Positions 23,277-31,458 of a DNA stretch of 64,000 nucleotides are shown piece by piece (position 1 is the first letter of the stretch; each line of letters starts with the position of its first letter). A model generated the notes under the pieces. The model did no database searches, was not told where the DNA came from, and saw nothing but the letters and a program-made list of their open reading frames with translations. The stretch spans positions 124,001 to 188,000 of the forward strand of contig CAJUSW010000005.1 of the NCBI GenBank assembly GCA_910589485.1. Direction: 5' to 3'. Position numbers and translations under genes: made by a program. The DNA is from an uncultured Duncaniella sp. GTDB lineage: Bacteria; Bacteroidota; Bacteroidia; Bacteroidales; Muribaculaceae.

Positions 23277-25720
23277 CAGATAAAGAGGTTCAGATTAGCA
23301 TCCTCAGTACGGTTCATGTAGGTAGCTACTCCACCTACGGTGACTTCGTCGATCAATTCTTCACGACTCACGCCCATGACATCCATCGACATCTGACAGG
23401 CTATGAATTCAACACCGTTCTTCACTGCCGAGTCGCGGAGTTCCTCAAGTGAATTCACGTTCTTGTTCTTCATAATGTAGCGCATCATGCGGCTACCCAT
23501 GCCGAACATGTTCATCTTGGACAGCTTAAGGGATGTGGAATCGGATGGCAGCATCATAGAGAACATCCGTCCGAAAAGGTCCTTCTTCACTTTCGGTTTG
23601 TTTGTCTTTTTGATCGCGTTCAATCCCCAGAAGGTAAAGAAGATTGTAACCTTCTCTCCGGTAGCTGCGGCTCCATTGGCGAGCATGAATGTTGCAAGAG
23701 CTTTATCAAGATCATCACTGAAAAGCACAAAGGTCTTGCCTCGGCCCGAAGCCTGAATGGTATCCTGCTTTGCATCCGGTTTGGCACCCCGTTCAACCAC
23801 TATGCGGTATTTTCCACCGTTAGCTTCCGATGACACAAAATTGTTACCTGTGGACTTGCACCATGATTCAGCATCCCGGGCAAAGCCCGGATCGGTAGCT
23901 GTAATCTCGAGTGATTCTCCTGCCGACATCGTGTCCATCGCTTCCTTAAGTTTCATAATGGGACCGGGGCACGCAAGACCGCATGCGTCAATCCTTATAC
24001 TTCGAACCGAAGATGGCTCTGAATGAGGTTGACATGTGCTTTTAGCAGTACCGAATGGGGTCGGAGTCGGTATGGGCGCGACTGCCGCGCGGTAGGTCTT
24101 GATTCCGCCTATGAGATTACGCACATCATCGAATCCATTCAGCCGGAGGATATTGGATGCGAGATATCCGCGCAACCCGACACCGCAATATAGTACTATC
24201 GGCTTATTCTTGGGAATATCCACCAGGCGACTACGCATGGAGTCCAGCGGGATATTGATGGCTCCGGGAAGCGCACCGGATGAGTATTCCATGGGAGTGC
24301 GCACATCTATGAGCACGAATTCTCCGGGAGCTGCATCTTTGAGCTGACGCCAATATATCGGCTTCATTTTACCGCTAAGTATATTCCCGGCCACATATCC
24401 GGCCATCGCTACGGGGTCCTTGGCCGATGAATATGGAGGAGCATAAGCATGCTCAATCCGCGTGAGGTCGGCAACGGTACCTCCTGATTTTATAACCTGT
24501 GCCAAAAGATCGATGCGCTTGTCCACTCCATCATAGCCCACGATCTGTGCTCCCAACAGCTTGCCATCGGCAGGAGAGAATATCACTTTAATAGTCATCG
24601 GGAGGGCATCGGGATAGTAACCGGCATGCGATGAGGGATGAATGGTTACTGTCTGATATTCGACACCATCCTTCTTGAGGCGTTTGGCCGATAAGCCGGT
24701 TGCGGCAACGGTCATATCAAACACTTTAGCGACGGATGTGCCTATGGCGCCTTCGTATTTCACAGTGTCGCCAAGAACCATATTGTCCGCTACAATCCTC
24801 GCCTGACGGTTAGCCGGGCCTGCAAGATAATTGAGCCATGTGCCACCCACAACCGGATGGGTGAATTCTATCGCATCGCCAACAGCATATATGTTTTCAT
24901 CCGAGGTCCTGAGGTACTCGTTGACCTTTATACCACGCATATTTCCGAGTTCTATGCCGGCTGAGGATGCGAGCGCGGTATTGGGTCTTACACCGATGGA
25001 CAGAATTACCATATCGGCCTCCAGAGTGCGGCCATCCGAGAATTTGATTTCGATAGCTTCGCCCACTTTTGTGAATGATTCAACGGCTGTCTCAAGGTAA
25101 AGGCGCACTCCTTTCTCCAGGAGATGAGCATGGACAATCTGAGCCATGGAGAAATCTACAGGTCCCATAACCTGGGGTGCCATCTCCACGACGGCGACTT
25201 CAGCACCTGCATGGCTAAGATTCTCAGCCATTTCCAACCCGATGAAACCACCACCGACAATGACCGCACGCTTGATGTTTCCGCTTGCCACTCGGGCCTT
25301 TATCACATCAGTATCCGCCACATTACGCAACGTGTATATCCCCTCGGTGTCGATTCCCGGCAGAGGTGGGCGGACAGGTGTAGCTCCAGGAGAAAGCAGA
25401 AGTTTACCGTAGCTCTCCTCATAAGTCGAGCCGTCGGCCCTCCTTACCGTGACGGTCTTCTTTATCCTGTCAATGGCTACAACCTCGGAATTGACACGAA
25501 CATCGATGTTGAAACGTGTTCCAAAGCTCTCGGGGGTCTGCACCAACAATTTCTCTCTGTCGCTAATGGTGCCACCGATATAGTATGGCAGCCCGCAGTT
25601 GGCATACGATATATGCTCGCCCTTCTCAAAAAGAATGATTTCGGCATCTTCCGAAAGTCTTCTTATTCTCGCCGCAGCTGTAGCACCACCGGCCACACCG
25701 CCTATTATCAGATATTTCAT
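23276..25720 (-). CDS. CoA-disulfide reductase-rhodanese-TusA-DsrE fusion protein
   Basis: This 814-residue fusion has, in order: an FAD/NAD(P)H CoA-disulfide reductase module (about 1-450) with GGVAGG near the start and active Cys42 in SYANCGLPYY; a rhodanese domain (about 455-555) with Cys in LYCGVGLRG; a TusA-like domain (about 575-650) with ACGLACPGPIMKLKEAM; and a DsrE/DsrF-like domain to the end. Such CoADR-Rhd-TusA-DsrE proteins handle persulfide sulfur and polysulfide. Cytoplasmic. It is divergent from an OxyR gene whose intergenic region contains an OxyR box, so peroxide control is likely. Confidence 0.92.
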   Translation of the reverse strand: MKYLIIGGVAGGATAAARIRRLSEDAEIILFEKGEHISYANCGLPYYIGGTISDREKLLVQTPESFGTRFNIDVRVNSEVVAIDRIKKTVTVRRADGSTYEESYGKLLLSPGATPVRPPLPGIDTEGIYTLRNVADTDVIKARVASGNIKRAVIVGGGFIGLEMAENLSHAGAEVAVVEMAPQVMGPVDFSMAQIVHAHLLEKGVRLYLETAVESFTKVGEAIEIKFSDGRTLEADMVILSIGVRPNTALASSAGIELGNMRGIKVNEYLRTSDENIYAVGDAIEFTHPVVGGTWLNYLAGPANRQARIVADNMVLGDTVKYEGAIGTSVAKVFDMTVAATGLSAKRLKKDGVEYQTVTIHPSSHAGYYPDALPMTIKVIFSPADGKLLGAQIVGYDGVDKRIDLLAQVIKSGGTVADLTRIEHAYAPPYSSAKDPVAMAGYVAGNILSGKMKPIYWRQLKDAAPGEFVLIDVRTPMEYSSGALPGAINIPLDSMRSRLVDIPKNKPIVLYCGVGLRGYLASNILRLNGFDDVRNLIGGIKTYRAAVAPIPTPTPFGTAKSTCQPHSEPSSVRSIRIDACGLACPGPIMKLKEAMDTMSAGESLEITATDPGFARDAESWCKSTGNNFVSSEANGGKYRIVVERGAKPDAKQDTIQASGRGKTFVLFSDDLDKALATFMLANGAAATGEKVTIFFTFWGLNAIKKTNKPKVKKDLFGRMFSMMLPSDSTSLKLSKMNMFGMGSRMMRYIMKNKNVNSLEELRDSAVKNGVEFIACQMSMDVMGVSREELIDEVTVGGVATYMNRTEDANLNLFI

Positions 25721-25745
25721 AGTGTATGAGTGTTTTTATTTTTCA

Positions 25746-25753
25746 CAAAGGTA
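25746..25753 (-). promoter_or_regulatory. -7 element of the CoA-disulfide reductase gene
   Basis: The minus strand reads TACCTTTG, 25 nt upstream of the reductase start codon, back to back with the oxyR promoter. Confidence 0.55.
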
Positions 25754-25787
25754 GATACTAAAGCATAGACAAACAAACGGTTTTTAT

Positions 25788-25811
25788 TATCTTTGCATAG
25801 ATAAAACCTAT
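25788..25811 (+). promoter_or_regulatory. oxyR promoter with a perfect OxyR box
   Basis: The -7 element TATCTTTG (25788-25795) is directly followed by ATAGATAAAACCTAT (25797-25811), which matches the E. coli OxyR motif ATAGnTnnnAnCTAT at every defined position. It covers the expected start site, so autoregulation is likely. Confidence 0.7.
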
Positions 25812-25815
25812 CGAT

Positions 25816-26742
25816 ATGACCCTACAGCAATTGAAATACCTTGTGGCTATAGACCGCCATCGCAGTTTTGCTCTGGCTGCCGAAGCGCTGGATGTCACTC
25901 AACCCACATTGAGCGGAATGATCGGGAAACTTGAGGAGGAACTGGATGTCAAGCTATTCGAGCGTACAAACCGCAAAGTGACCACCACCTCCATTGGAAC
26001 AAAAATTGTGAAACAAGCGCAACTTATACTAATGGAAGCCAACAGGATAAGTGAAATGGTCTCGGAAAGCAAGGGGACTGTATCAGGAGAATTCCGACTC
26101 GCCATCGGCCCAAGTATCGCACCATATATACTCCCAGATTTTATCAGGACCTACATGACGGATTATCCGCAGGTAAAGCTGTCCATCGAAGAGATGAGGC
26201 CTGAAGCCATGATAAAATCGCTAAAAGAATCAGGTGTAGATGCCGGAATAGCCACCACCGGATATATTTGCCCGGGAGTATTCGAAATTCCGCTGTACAC
26301 TGAACGCTTCTATGTATATCTTTCCAAAGATTGTCATAGAAAACTCACGGTCTTCAGGCCCGATGAACTCGAACATGAACACCTATGGGTGATGAAAGAA
26401 GTGCAGTGTCTCCGCGAAAGTGCATTCAGCTTCTGTAAGGCGACGGCCGGCAAGCGCCATGTATATGAAGCCGGAAACATCGATACGTTAATAAGGATCG
26501 TAGATGCCAATGGAGGTTACACCATCATTCCCGAGATGCACCTCCCCATGCTCTCGGAACCTCAAAAGCAAAATGTAAGAGAAATTGACGGCAACCATCT
26601 GTCATTCCGCAAAATATCAATGTATATCCGGGAGGACTGTGTGAGGGAACGGATGCTCAACACCGTTGTGGACACTCTGAAAAAGTTCATGCCCGACGGA
26701 ATGCTGGAAACTCCACTTGTCCGTAACGGTATCCGGCTTTAA
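25816..26742 (+). CDS. oxyR: OxyR-type hydrogen peroxide sensing LysR regulator
   Basis: This 308-residue LysR protein has an N-terminal HTH (residues 1-60, MTLQQLKYLVAIDRHRSFAL) and a periplasmic-binding-like sensor domain. Cys198 and Cys207, in QCLRESAFSFCKA, have exactly the 9-residue spacing of the peroxide-sensing pair C199/C208 of E. coli OxyR. This supports true redox sensing rather than a generic LysR role. It is divergent from the CoA-disulfide reductase fusion, and the shared intergenic region holds a perfect OxyR box. Confidence 0.93.
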   Translation: MTLQQLKYLVAIDRHRSFALAAEALDVTQPTLSGMIGKLEEELDVKLFERTNRKVTTTSIGTKIVKQAQLILMEANRISEMVSESKGTVSGEFRLAIGPSIAPYILPDFIRTYMTDYPQVKLSIEEMRPEAMIKSLKESGVDAGIATTGYICPGVFEIPLYTERFYVYLSKDCHRKLTVFRPDELEHEHLWVMKEVQCLRESAFSFCKATAGKRHVYEAGNIDTLIRIVDANGGYTIIPEMHLPMLSEPQKQNVREIDGNHLSFRKISMYIREDCVRERMLNTVVDTLKKFMPDGMLETPLVRNGIRL

Positions 26743-26829
26743 GGCCCATTGGCCATATGTATCGGGTCACGGTAACAGCGTCAACTAAATCTTGCCGACA
26801 TTCTGCCACGAAATGACAGAATAAAGTGT

Positions 26830-26837
26830 TAACTTTG
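26830..26837 (+). promoter_or_regulatory. -7 element of the WYL regulator gene
   Basis: TAACTTTG lies 48 nt upstream of the WYL gene start and fits the Bacteroidetes consensus. Confidence 0.5.
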
Positions 26838-26884
26838 CGGTGAGTCTTGGTGCACAGCTCCGGGCCGATAACTAATTGTAAAGT

Positions 26885-27805
26885 ATGGCAACCTCTGTAA
26901 AACTTATACGGCGTTACGTCTGGCTTGTCGATGTGATTCGGCAAGCCGGGCGTTTGACGCTTGAAGAGATCAACGACTGTTGGCTCGACAATAGCACTAT
27001 CAATCCTGACCATGAAAGCAAGATACCGGAACGTACTTTTCACCGACACCGTGACGCTGTCGCTGACCTGTTCGGGATAGACATAGAGTGTGACCGCTCG
27101 GATGGGAACACCTACTACATATCCAATATGGACGCTCTGGAGAATCCTTCGTTTACGGCTTGGCTGTTCAACGGGCTTTCAATAGAGAATCAATTTGCCG
27201 AGAATGAGAATGTCAAGGAACGCGTCGTGTTTGAAAAAACATTGGGTGGCACCGAGTATATGTCAACCATCATAAACGCCATATCCAATCGGCAACTGCT
27301 TAAAATCTCATATCGGCGCTTCAATCAGGGCGAGGAAAAGGAGTTTGACGTCGCTCCATATCTGCTGAAACAGTCACGTCAGCGTTGGTATCTGTTGGGA
27401 AAGAGAGCTGACACCGACAAACTTATGACATTCGCCCTTGACCGCATAACCTCACTTGAAATGCGGCAACGCACATTTGAGTGGGATAAGAATTTCAACG
27501 CTCCTCATTATTTCGATGAAGTTGTCGGAATAAATGTAGATGATGATTATGACTGTGAGGAAGTCATGGTCAGGGTTTATGGCAATCAAAGAGCCTATTT
27601 TGAGTCGTTGCCACTCCATGCAACGCAACGCATACTTGAGAATAACGAGGAATATTCCGACTACATTATCAATGTGCGGCCGGAGTATGAGTTCCAGCAC
27701 GAAATGTTGCGCCTGGGGCCGGATGCCGAAGTCCTCAGCCCCCAATGGCTCCGAGAAGAAATGGCATGGCTAAATGAGGAGGCATTGAAGAGGTATAAGG
27801 GATAA
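26885..27805 (+). CDS. WYL-domain transcriptional regulator
   Basis: This 306-residue protein has an N-terminal HTH-like region (about 8-75; LEEINDCWLDNSTINP, RTFHRHRDAVADLFG) and a WYL domain from about 130, with YRRF and RWYLLGKRADTDKLMTFALD. It ends in a WCX-like segment. WYL proteins are often ligand- or nucleic-acid-sensing repressors and commonly sit near defence or stress genes. No clear target operon is adjacent; a decayed yciI gene and the rhamnosidase follow. Cytoplasmic. Confidence 0.88.
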   Translation: MATSVKLIRRYVWLVDVIRQAGRLTLEEINDCWLDNSTINPDHESKIPERTFHRHRDAVADLFGIDIECDRSDGNTYYISNMDALENPSFTAWLFNGLSIENQFAENENVKERVVFEKTLGGTEYMSTIINAISNRQLLKISYRRFNQGEEKEFDVAPYLLKQSRQRWYLLGKRADTDKLMTFALDRITSLEMRQRTFEWDKNFNAPHYFDEVVGINVDDDYDCEEVMVRVYGNQRAYFESLPLHATQRILENNEEYSDYIINVRPEYEFQHEMLRLGPDAEVLSPQWLREEMAWLNEEALKRYKG

Positions 27806-27890
27806 ATTTGATAGATGTCACAAAATCACAAATAGATTGGATTGATGACAAGGAACATCCATTTGAGAGAAGTCCGTTTCTGTATGTCAA

Positions 27891-28067
27891 TCATAATAAG
27901 AATAAGCCTTTTAGTCGTTCATCGCAGAATATCGTAAGAGTAAATTCTACTATCTGATAGTCGGCGATACTATTGATGTTGAACGGGTCTTGCGAGATAA
28001 TGGCGTTGACAGCCTCGCGGTCGCAAAGGTACAATTTTTTTTGACGTTTCAGCGAATAGTAAAACAT
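27891..28067 (-). pseudogene. Internally deleted YciI-like gene remnant
   Basis: A 58-codon frame from the ATG at 28067 reads MFYYSLKRQKKLYLCDREAV, then NAIISQDPFNINSIADYQIV and EFT. The second part matches the C-terminal half of YciI-like proteins (DRE.V.A.I..DPF....IADY.I.EF). The normal protein is about 95-100 residues, so about 40 residues between the start and this half are missing. It is too short for a complete fold and is probably dead. Confidence 0.65.
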
Positions 28068-28169
28068 ACTAAGTCAGGGCGAGCGCCTCAATCGATGTGT
28101 TGGTTTGTGACATAATTGTACGCATATGAGCCAACTATCGCATGGAACATAATTGACAAAATTCCAACC

Positions 28170-28223
28170 ATAAGTAAGTCTTAAAAAGAAACGCTATATG
28201 TAAATTTTAAAGAGCTTACTTAT
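28170..28223. repeat. Short (54-bp) deletion derivative of the interspersed repeat
   Basis: It starts ATAAGTAAGTCTTAAAAAGA and ends AGCTTACTTAT, keeping both termini and the ACGCTATATGTAA piece of the left end but losing the middle. It lies upstream of the rhamnosidase promoter. Confidence 0.75.
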
Positions 28224-28240
28224 ATTTTAATTTTTATTCT

Positions 28241-28248
28241 TAACTTTG
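28241..28248 (+). promoter_or_regulatory. -7 element before the rhamnosidase gene
   Basis: TAACTTTG lies 170 nt upstream of the start codon, implying a 5' leader of about 165 nt. No upstream -33 TTG element is obvious. No riboswitch fold is recognised in the leader. Confidence 0.5.
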
Positions 28249-28418
28249 TAACAGTTTCGTGCGAGGCAGAAAAATCGGCCTAAAGATAGCCTATCATCAG
28301 CCACCGATGGACTATTTAAGCGGGAGCGCATAAGCATCCCCACAAAACTAACCTAAGCCTTTCAGTGCACGGTTGTAATGCCGGGACTAATCACTCTAAA
28401 ACACCACATATCTATTCT

Positions 28419-31025
28419 ATGAAAGAGCACTTAAAAATTTTATTATCAGCAGGAGCAGTGTTATTATCTGCGGTTAGTTATATACAAGCCGACGCCAAGG
28501 CGCACGGAGGGCGCAGCAATGCACTGGACAGCACTCTATGGCTGTACTCCTCATGGATTTCAGCAACCGACGCACCTGTTGTGACAGGTCCCGTGTATGG
28601 TGCAAATGAACGTGCGGCCGACGGTGCCAGCTGGTTTGTATCCACCGTAACAAACGACAGGAAAGTAACCGATGCCCGATGGATGACTACAGGTCTTGGA
28701 GTATATGAGCTTTATGTCAACGGCAAACTCATAGGAGATGAAATCCTCAAACCGGGTTTTACTCACTATGGCAAGACAAAGCGCTCGTTCACATATAATG
28801 TCACCGAGGTTATGTCCACTTCAGCCGGAGCCGAGAATACATTTGCCGTACAGGTTACTCCGGGTTGGTGGGCCGACAAAATTGTGACACCCGGTGGACA
28901 TGACGGCATGATAGGCAGAAAGGTGGCCTTCCGAGGAATCCTTGAACTCACCTATGACGATGGCTCAAAGAGCTACTTAGGGACAAATACCAAAGATTGG
29001 AAAGCAGGAATTGCGGGTCCCGTGAAACACTCCGCTATTTTCGATGGAGAGGAATACGATGCCCGTGTGCGCCCCGGCTATGAAACGCCCGAGAGACTCT
29101 CAAGCCCCGAGATAAACACTGAATTCGCAGGCGAGATTCTTCCATCCGATGGTGCTGAGATATATTTTCGCGAGGACCTTGCACTTAGCCCCCGAAAAGT
29201 TTATATATGGAGCAATGTCGAAAACTCCAATGATAACGAATTTGGCCGAATAATAGTCGACCGCGAGTACTCGGATGGCGATGAAATAGTTCTTCACCCG
29301 GGAGAGAATCTGGTTGTCGATTTCGGACAGAACTGTGCAGCCGTACCGTCGTTCATATTCAGCGCCCAAGAAGGAACTCACCTGAATGCACGTCCGGCCG
29401 AACTGCTCAACGACGGTAACGGAGCCAGGAATCGTGGCATGGATGGCCCCGAAGGAAGCGTACACCGAACAAACCTACGCATCCCTGATATAGGAATGTT
29501 GCTCGACTATACATTTGCCGGCAACAACTCATACACAAGCTACCGTCCACGCAACACATTTTACGGTTACCGCTACATTTCTATGGCATCAGACGGAGAA
29601 GTTAGATTCAAGTCCATCCGATCCATACCCGTAACATCTATTACCAAAGAGATGGAAACAGGGACCATCACGACAGGCAACGAGAATGTGAACAAACTTA
29701 TCTCAAACGTGATATGGGGACAGCGTTCAAACTACCTGTCAGTGCCCACCGATTGTCCCCAGCGCAACGAACGTCTCGGTTGGACAGCCGATACACAAGT
29801 GTTTGCCGAGACCGGAACATACTTTGCCAACACTGATAAATTCTTCCATAAATGGCTACGCGACATGCGCGATACACAAAATCCGCTCGGAGGTTATCCG
29901 GGCGTTGCGCCTGTGGCTCAGTATGGTGCTTCCGACGGCGATATGACACGTCTCGGGTGGGCCGATGCCGGCATTATTGTTCCCTGGGTTGTATGGAAAC
30001 AATTCGATGATAAAACCATTATCGACGCAAGCTGGGAATCCATGGAAAAATTCATGGATCATATTGCCGAGCACAAATACAACCATCAGGAACTGACCGG
30101 CGAAAACAGCAACTACCAATGGGCTGACTGGCTTAGCTACGAACCGCTTGAAAGTCACCATAACCTGCATTACTACCAAAATGAAAAAGGCGAGACTCTC
30201 CTCCGCCCCGAAGCTGTGGACTACTGGAACTATCTGAGCGCAAGCTACTGGCTGATGGACGCCCGCATGATGCTCGATATGGCAAAGGCAAGCGGCCGAG
30301 ACACCACCAAATATGAAGCCATGGTGGCAGAAGCCAAACAGCATATCACCGACACATTCTTCACTCCCGATGGCGAATTCAAAACCTCGATTCTAAACAC
30401 CATGCAGACACCCGCCATCTTTGCCCTTCGCAACAACATTCTCGTCGGCGAAGCCAAGGATAAGATGATTAAATGTCTACGCGACAACTTTATCCGGCAC
30501 GACAATTGTCTACAGACCGGCTTCCTGGGGACATCCATACTCATGCCCGTCCTCTCCGAGAACGGCATGTCGGACATAGCCTATGAACTGCTCCTGCAAC
30601 ATAAGAACCCCAGCTGGATGTATTCAATCGACAACGGAGCAACTACCATATGGGAACGCTGGAACAGCTACATGCTCGACAACGGAATGGGACCGAGCGG
30701 AATGAACAGTTTCAACCACTATGCCTACGGATGTGTGGCTGAATGGATGTGGGAGACAATGGCCGGCATAGCCGCCGACACTGCCGCACCTGGATTCAAA
30801 CGCATCATAATGAAACCTGTACCCGACAAACGCATAGGATATGTAAACGCCCAATACGACTCAGCCGCAGGCAAAATAATCAGCAACTGGCACTATGAGG
30901 GAGATAACTGGATATGGGAATTCACCATTCCTGATGGCGCGGTTGCCGATGTGACTCTCCCCGGAGAAACCTGTTCAAAAGAATATGGAGCCGGCAAACA
31001 CAAAGTTGAAAAGATTATCCGATAG
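28419..31025 (+). CDS. Secreted GH78 alpha-L-rhamnosidase
   Basis: This 868-residue enzyme starts with a signal peptide (MKEHLKILLSAGAVLLSAVS), an N-terminal lectin-like beta domain, and a GH78 (alpha/alpha)6 barrel. The family signature PTDCPQRNERLGWTADTQVF carries the acidic residues of the active site, and ATTIWERWNSY holds the probable second catalytic Glu. It removes terminal alpha-L-rhamnose from plant pectins, flavonoids or bacterial glycans in the periplasm or outside. ATG 28419 is chosen because it opens the signal peptide. It is an orphan: no SusCD pair or regulator is adjacent, and a strong terminator follows. Confidence 0.9.
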   Translation: MKEHLKILLSAGAVLLSAVSYIQADAKAHGGRSNALDSTLWLYSSWISATDAPVVTGPVYGANERAADGASWFVSTVTNDRKVTDARWMTTGLGVYELYVNGKLIGDEILKPGFTHYGKTKRSFTYNVTEVMSTSAGAENTFAVQVTPGWWADKIVTPGGHDGMIGRKVAFRGILELTYDDGSKSYLGTNTKDWKAGIAGPVKHSAIFDGEEYDARVRPGYETPERLSSPEINTEFAGEILPSDGAEIYFREDLALSPRKVYIWSNVENSNDNEFGRIIVDREYSDGDEIVLHPGENLVVDFGQNCAAVPSFIFSAQEGTHLNARPAELLNDGNGARNRGMDGPEGSVHRTNLRIPDIGMLLDYTFAGNNSYTSYRPRNTFYGYRYISMASDGEVRFKSIRSIPVTSITKEMETGTITTGNENVNKLISNVIWGQRSNYLSVPTDCPQRNERLGWTADTQVFAETGTYFANTDKFFHKWLRDMRDTQNPLGGYPGVAPVAQYGASDGDMTRLGWADAGIIVPWVVWKQFDDKTIIDASWESMEKFMDHIAEHKYNHQELTGENSNYQWADWLSYEPLESHHNLHYYQNEKGETLLRPEAVDYWNYLSASYWLMDARMMLDMAKASGRDTTKYEAMVAEAKQHITDTFFTPDGEFKTSILNTMQTPAIFALRNNILVGEAKDKMIKCLRDNFIRHDNCLQTGFLGTSILMPVLSENGMSDIAYELLLQHKNPSWMYSIDNGATTIWERWNSYMLDNGMGPSGMNSFNHYAYGCVAEWMWETMAGIAADTAAPGFKRIIMKPVPDKRIGYVNAQYDSAAGKIISNWHYEGDNWIWEFTIPDGAVADVTLPGETCSKEYGAGKHKVEKIIR

Positions 31026-31209
31026 CTCATCCCGCCAATATAACCCGCGGATCTCACCTCAACACACAGCCCGCCGCGTTTACTCGGCAAGAAACCTAAA
31101 TGCACGAATGTAGAATAGCGCCCCACCCCATATGCGTGGGAAGCGCTATCCTTGTGCAGTGCCTTGAATTTCTATGACAAGCAAAGCGTCCCGTAGGTAA
31201 GGCAAAACC

Positions 31210-31263
31210 ATAAATAACAGGTGCCGGCATACGTAAAAGTCTATGCCGGCACCTGTTATTTAT
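31210..31263. terminator. Bidirectional terminator between rhamnosidase and rubredoxin genes
   Basis: Perfect 22-bp arms (31210-31231 and 31242-31263) around CAGGTGCCGGCATA, with a 10-nt loop and T/A-rich flanks. It lies between two genes that converge. Confidence 0.8.
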
Positions 31264-31283
31264 TTCCTTATTCTGGATTGTGG

Positions 31284-31445
31284 TCAGTCAACTTTCCTGA
31301 ACTGGTCTTTACCTACTCCACATAGTGGACATACCCAGTCATCGGGAAGATCTTCAAATTTTGTTCCGGGGGCTACGCCGTTTTCCGGGTCCCCAGTCGC
31401 GGGGTCATAAACCCAATCGCAAACTTCACATACGTATTTATCCAT
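31284..31445 (-). CDS. Rubredoxin
   Basis: This 53-residue protein has both iron-binding knuckles, CEVCDWVYDP and CPLCGVGKDQF. The ATG at 31445 gives the standard rubredoxin length; the longer frame adds an unlikely head. It is the electron carrier in the cytoplasm and lies 13 nt after the hybrid cluster protein gene, so it probably supplies electrons to it in nitrosative or oxidative stress. Confidence 0.95.
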   Translation of the reverse strand: MDKYVCEVCDWVYDPATGDPENGVAPGTKFEDLPDDWVCPLCGVGKDQFRKVD

Positions 31446-31458
31446 AATTGTCAATTTA

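Noticed and set aside
25124..25729. A 201-codon plus-strand frame
   Set aside because: Antisense to the CoA-disulfide reductase fusion and crossing the divergent promoter.
27808..27957. A 49-codon TTG-started frame
   Set aside because: It lies opposite the YciI remnant, which has recognisable family residues.
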